The notes beneath the pieces are model-generated. The model saw nothing but the letters and a program-made list of their open reading frames with translations. It made no database searches and was not told the DNA's origin. Positions 23,901-35,982 of a stretch of DNA of 64,000 nucleotides are shown one piece after another. The first letter of the stretch is position 1; the number at the start of each line of letters is the position of its first letter. This DNA is from Castanea sativa (Eukaryota; Streptophyta; Magnoliopsida; Fagales; Fagaceae): positions 3,309,158 to 3,373,157 of the forward strand of contig NC_134024.1 in the NCBI RefSeq assembly GCF_040712315.1, written 5' to 3'. A program made the translations under genes and the position numbers.

Positions 23901-24492
23901 ATAAAATTTGTTTAATTGGCATAAATTTCTTCTTCGTGGAATCTTCTTTGGCTATCAACTATCTATTGGTCTTGACCAAAAGATTTATAGTTCAACTTCA
24001 AATAGTCTACTAGAGGTCTCACCCATGTGAAAATTTTGGGTTTGAAATTTGAATTCCTCACTCCTACTTGTTGTAAGGGAAAAAAACAATTTTGTATTTT
24101 TCTACTGGTCTAAAGAGAGAGAGAAAGATCCAAAGAAAAATTTAAGAACAATAAACCATATTAAATTGAACTAACAAACATTGATAGATTCCATGACATT
24201 GCTTCTTAGGCTTCATGTGATCCATGGCATCCTAAGTTGAAGTCTCTAAACCAGTATCTTAGGGTCAACATAAGATTCCTCAGGGTAATTAGTAACTACT
24301 CAGTGTGTGTGGACTGGAACAGGAAGACCACTCTTGGACACCCAAAAGAAGTGAAGAAAGCTCTGGTTCAACATTATCTAAATTCATGACAAGATTTTAC
24401 TTAGTATTGAAACACATTCAAAGGTGAGCTAAGGTTCAAAGTCAGCTAAATGCATGACAAGATTTCAGTTAGTATTTAAACACAAATTCAAA

Positions 24493-24571
<79 letters not shown>

Positions 24572-24817
24572 ACCTATTTCATCAACCATAGTATATCCAT
24601 TGGAGAAACGACCAGTAGGGCCACCATCAAAATCAATGCCATAAGGGAAATAGTTGGCCTTAGCAAAAGATGGAAGATTGTTGTTGTTGCCATTGTCAAT
24701 GAGAGAGTCTCCAAATATGAACATGGCAGGAACCTTTGCACTACCTTGGCCTGAAACTGAACTCAACACCATGAAAAACACAAGCAATGAACACAATAAC
24801 AACCTAAACTTAGCCAT
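20901..24817 (-). CDS. GDSL esterase/lipase paralog, five exons
   Basis: A second GDSL hydrolase on the opposite strand. Exons in transcript order: 24817-24574, 23415-23294, 22919-22680, 21990-21741, 21136-20901. They join in frame to 363 codons with the same phases (1, 0, 0, 1) as the plus-strand gene, so the pair comes from one duplication. A signal peptide covers about residues 1-23. Ser38 lies in FIFGDSLIDNGNNNN, Asn167 in GMGSNDYLNN, and Asp323/His326 in DAFHPTE; the catalytic set is complete. The likely role is apoplastic ester hydrolysis, with substrate unknown. Intron 1 opens almost directly into a GA/CA microsatellite. Compared with its neighbour, the C-terminal tail ends in an acidic DNDAN instead of VML. 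No disabling change is visible. Confidence 0.95.
24494..24569. repeat. Compound (AC)n(AG)n microsatellite in intron 1
   Basis: About 15 AC units are followed by about 21 AG units. On the minus (gene) strand these read as a CT then GT run starting 5-10 bases after the 5' splice site of the second GDSL gene (donor at 24573). Confidence 0.95.
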
Positions 24818-27734
24818 GAATATAGTTTTTGTCTATGTATGTGTGTATAACTAAAACTCTTTGTGAGAGAGAGATGGAGTTTGTGAAAGTTGACAAGTTT
24901 ATGACTGAATGGGAAGATTTAATAGACATGGTAAGGTGGTAGTTGAAAAGGTAATAAATGCATTCATCCGTTCTCTTCACTGAAGTAATTACTACACACT
25001 CAGAAGCAACCAACTTGCGTGAGGCATCTCTTCATTATTTACCTCTTTCCCTTTTAAACTTACTCTTTTTATTTGCGTGAAGTTTTTATATTTTTCCTTT
25101 TGCAATGAGATTCAAATTTGAGAGAGGGAGGGATAGGTCTAAAAAAGTAACAAGTTTTAAAAATTTAATCAATTCAAGTCCTTTGGATAGCATAGACGTC
25201 ATATTTAACTTCTTTTCTTCTTTTAGTTTTTGGCAAACCAGCTAAGATCTAACTCATTAAGGCCAATAAGGCACTTAATGCCTTTGGTGGGTTCAGGGTT
25301 TTGCTTTTGTTTATTATTCCAATACATTGGATCTACGATACGTGTCCAAAAATAATTTCGTATTAAGGTCAATACGGTTGTTAATGTCTTGGTCAGTTTT
25401 GCTTTTCTCCAATGTTAATTACAACATATAGGATACGAAACGTACACAATACATATCTAAAATTGATCATGTGACAATCTTGTATCACATCCAATGTATT
25501 AGAGTATTGGACAGAAGCCACATTAGCAGGATAACAAGGCCAGAAACAAATGAAACGTTCTCATTGCTATGATCAGTGGCTTTTTTAGTGCAGACTTACA
25601 TTAGCTTATAAGAATTAATTCATTGTAATAAATTACAAAATTAAGGATTATTAAATTTTGATCATATATACTATTATCAGTTTCATATTGATCATTTGGC
25701 GCCACCTACCATGGACAACTTAAAGCCTCAACTGTCATGTATGTTTTCCTCTCTTTTACTCTCTGTGTTTTGGTAGGGTCAGAATCACAATGTAAATTTC
25801 ATGAGTAGAGATATTACAGTAAATGTGTCTCTGTATTCAAAATACTTGGTCGAGAGTTCAATGTCAAACTTTAATGTAATAATAGAGCTTTGTTTATCAT
25901 GCGTCCAACTTTTGCTCTATAAATACAGGTTCAGTTTATTATCTAACTGAAGCGTTGGTTACTTTATTACAATCAGAAACAATAAAATTGTCAGTGTACA
26001 ATTGGGTGCAATAGTAGTTACAATAGTTTCACCAGTACGGCTAGAATTAATAAAGACTTCCAACTTTTATTGGATGCATCATATATGCAATAGTTTCAAG
26101 TAATTTTATTTTGTATCAAGACCCGCCTGTGGGTCTGATTGAGCGTATAGGTTTGGACAAAGATGGTTTGGTCTGTAACAGGGTTATCCCTGAACCTCTT
26201 CTCTAGTTCTCTGTAATGCTTTTCCCCTTTACCAAAAAAAAAAAAGGCTTACTTTTTCTTTTCTTTTTTACCTTAAAACAAATGGGAAGAGAGATTTGAA
26301 TCTTAAGTTCTCCTTGTTGAAATAAGTATTAACCAAATAATGTATTGGCCTACGCAAAATCTCAGTAACTCAGTGATAGTTATTAAATTCAATAAAATTA
26401 AGATTAATACAAAAGGGACATATCTTCGTGTTCAAGATCCTACAGCTGCCACATATGGTATTTACTGAACCAAGATCTACCATAGATGATGAATACAAGT
26501 CAGAAAAAAACCAAAATCATTGAAATTGGAGAAAATTCTTTTTAAGACCCTTTGAAAACTACGTTTTAAATTGATAACCGCCAACCGCCAAAACCTTGGG
26601 AATCTATCTCTTGGGGTGTACGTAAGAAAGTCAACAAGCCAAAAAAACTTAACGAAGAATAGCTGAATCTATAAGAGTCTCAGGCCTAAAAATGAAAGTT
26701 GGGGGTTTTAGGCCAAGACGAAAGGTGCAAAAGAAAGAAGCTGATTGGTTTCTATAGAATGCTATTTACCCGTGAGGCAGATATGAGAGATAACTCATTA
26801 ATTTCTTTCATGCAAGTTGAATATCCTACTGCCAAATTTGATGTTCCCCATAAAATTAGTTCAACTCTGTGTAGTGAACAAGTTATTGACTCTATTTAAT
26901 GGAAAAAATTCGTGGCTTCAGGCTTGTGTGTTCGTGGAAGGCTACTACAGAAAATGGTCAGTTACGTGGTATTCAATCGGGATAGGAATTAACATGTATG
27001 ACAGGTGTAGGTGATGACTGAAGAGGATTACTATTACTACTACTTAGCGTTGATCATGGCTTTGCCTCTTTGACTCGAAAAGTGATATATAAAAGAACAG
27101 AACAGTTAAATTTTTATAGTGGAGAATACAATTTTTTAAGGGATAAGTTCACGTTTCTTCATTATTACTCTTTAAAAGTTTTTGTTTAACGACATCATGT
27201 TCCAAGCTTACTTTTGGAGGATATCATGTCTTGATTGCATTGCTCCAAACGTGTAACATGACAAAGCTAAAGCCCAGCTATAACATTTCTCATTTTTCAA
27301 ATTCTGACAATCAATTCTAACAATATCTATGCATTTATCAAGGCAAATCCACTTTCTAATGCACAAACTTAAGGAACTAGTTATCTTATAACATCTAAAT
27401 ATCTCGTAAACACAATTTTTATCTTCTTTAATTCTCTCTTCCAAGGTTAAAGAATTGAGAAACGATCCGATTTCTCAGGCATATATCAAAAGATTAAAAG
27501 CTGCTCAGAGTTGTAATAGCTCAAATGGGGAGTACATAAAATAAGTCATTATTTCTAAGGATTACATCTGCGAAACTACTCTTCAACCTCCCCTATAGTT
27601 ACCGTTGCCAATTACAGATGGTCTTTGGCAGTAGCATCACATGAATCGCAAATAAATAATATATATGAATCACAGGAAACTCAAAAAAGTTAATTTACAA
27701 TAGAGCACACTAGAGCAACCACGATACAGGAGAT
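24818..27734. other. Intergenic: GDSL2 promoter to SMU1 3' end
   Basis: No gene recognised. 24818-25020 is the likely promoter and leader of the second GDSL gene, without a clear TATA box. About 26090-26245 ends in an A-run after TTTACC and looks like a 5'-truncated LINE tail in plus orientation. The 66-codon frame at 26699-26899 has no recognised domain. The last ~200 bp should hold the 3'UTR of SMU1. Confidence 0.45.
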
Positions 27735-30700
27735 TCAAGGCTTCCACAATTTCATAGTGCAGTCTTGACTGCATGTAGCAACAAGATTCCTGTGTGGATG
27801 ATGAGTGACGCAAGTTACACCCTTTTCATGGACCTGCAAGTGCCCAAAAATAAATCATATCATACAGTATACCTTTCGTATGCTTGTCCGCTTATACAAA
27901 CTAACAAATAAATGCATGCACATAGAAACCCAAAGGTTTCAGCCATACAATACAATGACAAAAACATGAGTCCAAGCCTGCATGCATAGCTTCAAAACTA
28001 AATGGATTGTGATTCAAGTCACATTTGGGGTAAAAGGACTCCAGGTGCTAGTTGTAAAGTATTCACTTGGTGAACACAAGTCAACTACATGTGGCTGATC
28101 CTAACTAGTCTGTTAAACTTCCTTAGCCAACCCAAAAATTTTGGGACTAAGGATTGATTGTTGTAAATAACTAGTTATGATTCTCAACATTTATGGTAGA
28201 TAAATCATTGTGCACCCTACAGTAATACAGTAACATACTATATACAAGCTTTTGAACTTGTCACCCCATATATGCACCCAAGTACATGTGATACTGAAAG
28301 CATACCTTCATCAGATGGTCCAGTTTACCAGATTGATAGCTGAAACAGTACATATTCCTGCATATAATTCATGGATTACATAGCTGAAAATAAAATCATA
28401 AAAGTGCTTGAGCTAAAGAAACAAAAACAGGAACAAGAACAGTTAACATAATGTTTCCACTTCGACTTCTGCAAAAACTCATAGCACATAAAGCTTAATC
28501 CTTACAAAAGCAGGAAACAGTTTTTATAGTTTATGCTTAAAAAAGTCATCAAAATACCTGTCTTCACCAACACAGTAAATCCAGTCCCCTTTTGGTGACA
28601 CACAGGATGCAACAAAGTCTCCACCTTCTCTTTTACCAGATGAGAAGCTCTTTACAACCTACAACAAAATCATGCAGAAGAATTATAATAAATATGTATT
28701 ATTTTTTTTAAAAAAAATCAGTGCAATTTCCAGTATTTGAATACATTGGGGAAAACCGTTCTATGCTTCTATTAAGAATAAGTACCTGCCCTTGAAGTGT
28801 CATAATATATATAGACGATGTCTCATTACATACAATAATGTGATCATTATTTTTGGGGAAAAGATGAACAGAATTCACAGAAGCATCACCTCCCTAACAG
28901 CAAAACCAAAAGGCAACAGTTAGGCACAAGAATAGTAAAGTGATTTAACTTTTAAAGCAAATTGACATGGTAAAATTGCTTTAAACCATGAGAAAGACAT
29001 ATTTTAGTACCCGTAAGGGAGGCGGTGGCTTAAATGTTTGCAGACAGTCCGTAGTCTTCATATCCCAGACCTACACAAAATAAAACTTAATCTACTATGC
29101 ACTCAGGAGAACAGAAAAACCTTACAAGGGAAAGATTTGTTCAGCCATAAATACATTACCAAGCAACTTACCTTTACTGTGCAATCACTAGATGCAGTGA
29201 TAACACGATTTCCATCAGTTGTAAAAATAGCATCATTGACGCAAGATGAATGGCCACGGAATTCTTTCAACATCTTCCCAGATTTCAAGCCATGGATTCT
29301 ATATAAACAATAACTCAATTTCAATTTTATTTTTGAATAAGATTAATTATAAGAAAAGTAAAGGGCATACCATCCAAAGCAGTTACCATATCAAAAAGCA
29401 TTATGAGACATAAGTTTTAGTTAATTCTGTGAGATTAGATAGAACCAAACCCAAGTCACTGGATTTTCCTACACACCCTACATACTACAAACCAGATCAT
29501 GCATCCCAATTCATGGTACTTCCACATTCAATTTGTCAAAATTGGTGATACCAAGATGTTCTGTTAATCATAACTGAATAACTTGAGGGAAGTTTGGCTA
29601 AAATCTTATGAAAAGAAATTAGATATATGGAGAAGGTGAAGAAAAATGTGTAGAGAGATACTTTTTTTTATATGTGACGTAAAATTTTATTGATATAAAA
29701 AAGTAGAGTCACCCAAGTATTACAGGGAGAATACTTATGAGCTTATGTCATTTGAACACATCCAAAAACCAGTCCACAAATATAGAAAGTAGACATACAA
29801 GAGTAATTTGTCACCCATTGGACAAATATAAATTTATATACCCAGCTCCTACAAGTCCTCTCTTTTTAATTTTATTTTTTCTCGTAGGTAAGTTATACGC
29901 GCAATTAGTGAATATTGAACCCAACCTCACCCTGCATCCCATCATTATGGGAGAATAAAGTGCCAGCTCATTGGCCCTACCAATCCTCTAAATAATTGCA
30001 TTAACTCTCACTTGAGTCTTAAGAGAGGACACAAGTATGTGGAACCCTACTTGCAGCCCAAAAAACCCCTCCCAGGCCACTAGCTCCCTCAGCCCTCTAT
30101 AAACTCCCTACTAGGAATGCTTCTCTCCTATTCAAGTTCATCCAAAAACCATATTGCACTTCATAAAACAGTTCATAACCACACAGTAACACAGCTATGG
30201 GGCAACTGCCAAAAATGAAAATCAATTGAAAAGAGAAATAAAATAACAGAGATAATACATATAGATAGTATCACTTACTACAAGTTAACATGCAAAACTA
30301 TAAATGTGCCACAATAGAAAACATGAGCAAAAAAAAAAAAAAAAACCCATGAACCTTGCAGTGTTGTCAAATGATGTACTTAGTAACTGGCTTCCATCTC
30401 GAGAGAAGACAATACTTGTGACACATCCAGAATGTGCATGTTCAAGACGACGCAAGCATTGGCCAGTCCTTATACGCCAAACCTACACCCAAAAAAAAAT
30501 TGCAAATTAAATGGAGTTAAGAAGTTCATTAAACTTCTAAATTTGAACAAGTATACGGGAAATTTTATAAATATAAACCAGGCTGGACCATATATACAAT
30601 TTGAATGGTTAACAGCTCACTTTATAAGGCTTTTACTTTTTAAATGATAAACTTGCTAGTTCGGTATAGTTCAAATTACTTTCATAATTTTCATTGACAG

Positions 30701-33700
30701 CCTGAATCCTGAATAGCTTTATAAAAGGCTATTAAATAAAAGGCTTTTTTGTTTTTAAAGGCAACATTTTTTTTTTGGATAAGTAAAAGAAATTGTTTTT
30801 AAAGACAACTTGCTAGCCATATAGATTTTTTATATGATATATGGAGACACTGGACGCTTAATATTCAGGTTAGGCCATACAAAATATATACGTTGCTCAC
30901 AAGTCAACGTCATGAATTCACCATTTAAGAAAGTACTAATAAATACTTACAATGTGTTGCTGGATAACATTTAGAGAACTATACCAAATCATAAACCAGA
31001 GTACACAAGTAATAATGTCCACTCGAAAGAAATCAATTTGTACATCAACCACGCACACCCACTAAGATAAAGATTAACATATCATGCATCTTACATTTAA
31101 GGAGATTAAGTAGAAGAAAGATTCACCCTTAATTTAAGGAAACACAAATTAAACTTACTTTTATCTTTCCTTCTTTTGACCCAGTTGCAAGCATCTCAGA
31201 ATCTCTGCTAAAATCAGCACAAAACACTGGATCCTCATGCATCATGAACCTTTCCTGCAGAAGATTATAGGTGTCAGTAGCAAACGATGACAGGGAAACT
31301 ACAAGGAAATTACCAAAATCTACATATCAACACATAGTATTTACTGTCATAATGATCAGTCATCTTTACATGTTAGCATAGTGTTGTCAAAGGATAAATA
31401 TTTTACATACTTGATGCAGCACAAAATTTAAAAAAAAAAAAAAATTAATTAATTAATTAATTAAAGGGTTGCCAGTTACTGTTCACACAATATTGTTGCT
31501 GCCTGACTTGTAGAACAAACAGTATGTTTTGTTTCAATAAATGATTTTATTCATCAAAAGAAAAAGAAAAGAAAAAGAAAAACAATAGCCAAGCAACCTA
31601 AACATAATATAATGTATATATGTTACATTCAAGCACAGGAAATAACATTCACAACTACCATATGAAGATGAGAAAAATAAAATAAAAATAACCATGGCTA
31701 AACTACATCTGTGGTCCTTATAATATAGGGTAGGTTCCAATTCAATCCCAATATTCTAATACTTCCAATTTTGTCCCTCAAAATTTTAATTTGGAACGCC
31801 CATGGTTTGGATTGGAAATTTAACAAAGCTATCATGTTCTGATGACCAATGTAATATGATAGAATGAACAGTTATTAAAAAGGGAAATATAAAAATTGAC
31901 TGTAAGAGCTTTGAAAAATTTGCTTCTTTTTTTCTTTTCAGCAAGTAGCACATTATGATAGCCAACCCCAAAATGCTCAGATCAAACAACTACCAGCCAC
32001 ATTTATCTTCTACACAAAATCATTGAATGGTTTTCTAACAGCTAAAAAATGAAAATCATGCACTGGTTCCTAGAATTTAGCAAAATTATACATATGTCTA
32101 CTCACATCAGCCTGGTACTGAAGATCCTTCTTGAGCTTCCCACTGATGTAATCCCAGACCTGAGAGTGATCAGATGTCAGAACATTCAAATTTCACAAAC
32201 TTTTGACAAAATGAGAAGTATCATAATTATATAGACCTCAACAAAGCCATCAACAGAGCAAGAGACAAGAAACTGTCCATCTGGCGAGAATCGAGCAGAT
32301 TCTGGGTAATTTTTTGTCCCAAACTGCAAAACACACCATCAAACACATCAGATCATAAGTTTAAGACTACCAACTCAAAATTATATAGACTAGAAACAAA
32401 ATACAACAATAAAAACCAAGCATTGGTCCCAAAAGTTTGGGGTTAGCTCGACTTGAAATAAAATGCAAAACAAAAATAGACAAAGAAACTATTTTCTAAT
32501 AAATTATGTAAAAATCCCAGTAAAAGACCACAAATATGTTATAAAAATAATTGAATAAGCAGAAAATGCTGCAACCCTAGAAGTTCTCCAAGACAAAAGG
32601 AAAAACAAATAGTAATAACAACAAGAAAAAAGTTGGCTCCCAAGACAACAACTGTCCAAAAATAAAGCAAAGGGGGTGAGGAAGCAGATACCCACAATTA
32701 ACCATTAAATCTCAAGAGACTAAAATCCCTAACTGACATGCTCTAAATGTGATGATGCTTAAATTATAAAGCAAAGCACACCTTATCATAATATCTATTA
32801 TATGCCACCTCTTGGTCTTTCACAGTTTGTTTAAGGGAAAAGCTAAAGCTACTACCAATTTTGCAACAAAAGGCTTACAAACTAACATGCAGTGAATTTG
32901 ATTCATACGGCATCAGCCACATAATAAATAAATTTCTTAATTACTTTTTTGTTTTGTACTTTAAAAGTTAACAAATCAACTTATAAGGTTTATGTAGTAA
33001 AAATTGCAGGATCTGTAGCATTACTCTTTGTTTAAATGGTGAAGATACATATCATTAATTTATCATCCCCTGGGTGTTCAAGTGAAGACTGGGATTGTAC
33101 TTCAATCTCGAACAAAATTAGGAATTTAATACTGCCACACACATTTGGTACAGCTGTCGACCTCTTTAGCACACGACAAATGTAGTCTTGTCAATCTTTG
33201 TGTGTTTCAATAATGCTATTTTTATCAAAGAAAAAGAGGAGTTAAAAAGAAGATTACCAGACTCATAAAAATAAGTTGTTGTAAAAAGGGAAAAATGAGC
33301 CATTTACGACAATTCAGAGTAACAAAATTTGGAACTTAGCATCATAAAGGAGAAAAGCCAAATAAATCATTTTTCTACTAAAATTATGATATAGTCCACT
33401 CAAAAATTATGAAACAATAACAACAAAGATTGCACTCTCTAAAGTATCAACCAGAAAATACAACAAACAATCAAATAAAATCCATTTGTAAGATCCATTC
33501 AGTGAAGCCGTCATTCCCCAGAAGCAAGAATATAACAAAAATTAACATTGCAAATTATAAATTAGAAACCTAATAAAACACCATCAACCAAAAAAAAAAA
33601 AAAAAGGGATTAACATACAATTTAAACATTTGTAAACCAATAAAAGTTCACCTAAATTACTTTTCAAAAAAATAAAAGAGCACCTAAACTTGTGTCAAAC

Positions 33701-34703
33701 AAAGATGTATACACCTCACCTTCATTGTGTGTGCAAGAGTAGTTGGATACATGTCATCCACATCTTGTTTCATAGCAGCGGTTCCTCGAAATAAGTCGAA
33801 CTGTGTTCCTGGAGGAAGTAATCCTGAAAGAGAGAAATGGAGATGCTTTGCTAAGATCTAGCTTCTGGGCATACGTGCTTCAATGAAAACCATGCACTTG
33901 TGATCCCCAGACATAGGTAGGCAAAAATAAAGCATTTCAAATTGCAAATCCAATCATTGTAGTCAAAGGCGAGCCAAGTGCTCGCCTAGGTGCCCAGGCA
34001 AGGCAAGGCGCCACTAAGGCGCCTTTAGAGCCTAGGTGAGCAAGGTGACCGCCTTAAGTCATGAAAAAGGTGCTGAGGCGAGACTCAAATTTTTTTTTTA
34101 AATTGAAAATTTTGATTTTTTTTTATATAAGTTTGTTATGAAACCTACTATTAGATTATTGATATAAAACATATTGATATTTAACTTAATTTACAAAAAT
34201 ATGTTGCAAAACTTATTGTTATGTAGAAGCTTGTTGTAAAATCTATTGTTAGAATAACTGATTAGAGCCTAAACCATGTTAATCCTATTTGAAATAATTT
34301 GATAGACCTAATTTCTTCATGCAACACATTGAATAACACTTCATTATAATATTTTAATACACTAGGTACATATGATTTAAGTTCTATATGTATAATAAAT
34401 ATATTAAGAATTTGGCGCCTCGCTTTGCTAGGGCTAGCAACTTTTTGTTGCCTCATGCCTCGGGCGATACAAGGCCTTGGCGCCTTAAGGTCGCCATTCA
34501 CCTTTGACCACCTTGGATCCAATTATCTAAGAAATAAAAACTGCACTACACATAATTACATAAAATGAAGCAAGAATTAAATGCTTTTATTGCACCTTGA
34601 ATTGTAGGGAGCAAATAATCATCCAGTTCTTGTGCCCAACAAATGGATAACAAGATATGAAGGTTTTTTTATAAGCAGTAACAAGATATAAAGCTTATAT
34701 CAA

Positions 34704-34758
<55 letters not shown>

Positions 34759-35949
34759 TAGAAATTCAAATATCACATTCACAAGAACCCAACTAATCAA
34801 AGTTTCCTCCAATTATATAAAAACTTTATATATATAATGACATTTTATGCAAATCTTAACCTTGGTTCTGCTGCCACTTCAGAGCCTGGCCAATTAGAAC
34901 CATTAATCGTGAAGGTGGGACCACAGTAACTTCAGCAGCAAGAGCTGAAAACACAAAAGAAGAACATTCATTGATATCCACACAAAAAAAAAAATAATAA
35001 ACAGAGAAACAGGGATTTTACGTTCATAAACATGCAATGCCTAAATCAGCGTATTTTGGTTTATATCAATAACCACTAGATAATCAGGGTAATGGAGATT
35101 ATAAGGGTCATTATTGTGCCTAGTCATATTATAAACTTTGTAACTACTAAAATTTTAATTGTAAAAATAATGTTCAAGAGTAGAATATTTCTCATTCATA
35201 CATAAGATTGATGGAACTCCATACCAAATTGAATGTTAATTTTTTTTTCTTAATTGACATTTTATATATGTTTTGCAATTAATATTCCCTTCCACAATAA
35301 TTGTAACATTAATTAATATACATCCACTGTACTAAGGTTGCACATATTTTTAATTATCAAGGAAATATCAGTTCATTTTCAATTAAGACCAAATTAAACT
35401 GAAAGTACTGTTCACAAGTTCTAAGTAATTGGAAATCTTCACAATCATATCTAATGACCACCAAGGAAATAGAGGAGTACCTTGAGCAATTTGTGAACGC
35501 CGTTTTTCTTTTGTTGAATCTTGGTAAGCCTGCCATATAACACATTATAAGATGTGCAATACAAAAACACATCCATAGAACTTAAATCACCCCAAAGTCC
35601 TGTCAATAACTAATCAAATATAGCAATGAAAACCTTTTTCTCAATTCAAAGATTGGCATTCTCTTTCTAGGCAGTCCCACATAGAACGCGATAAAAGCCA
35701 ATGCAGGCCATCAAGACAACAAATGAGAAGAGTACATATAAGGCACAGATTTCTTGGTCCAAGCAACATAATGTGGTACACCAATATTTCACCTCCAACA
35801 TACTTTGATGGGATGATGAAGAAGAATGTGTATAGAATCATAAGGAATAAATATGAAAGTCACTTTTTTTCTCCATTTCCTAAATAGCCGCATAATATGA
35901 GTGAGGTGAACAATCAAAACTACTTGAAATTCTACTTGACATCATGATG

Positions 35950-35982
<33 letters not shown>

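Noticed and set aside
26699..26899. 66-codon frame that vaguely resembles a LINE reverse-transcriptase linker (FYRMLFTREAD)
   Set aside because: The match is short, no neighbouring reverse-transcriptase motif was found, and the frame ends at once.
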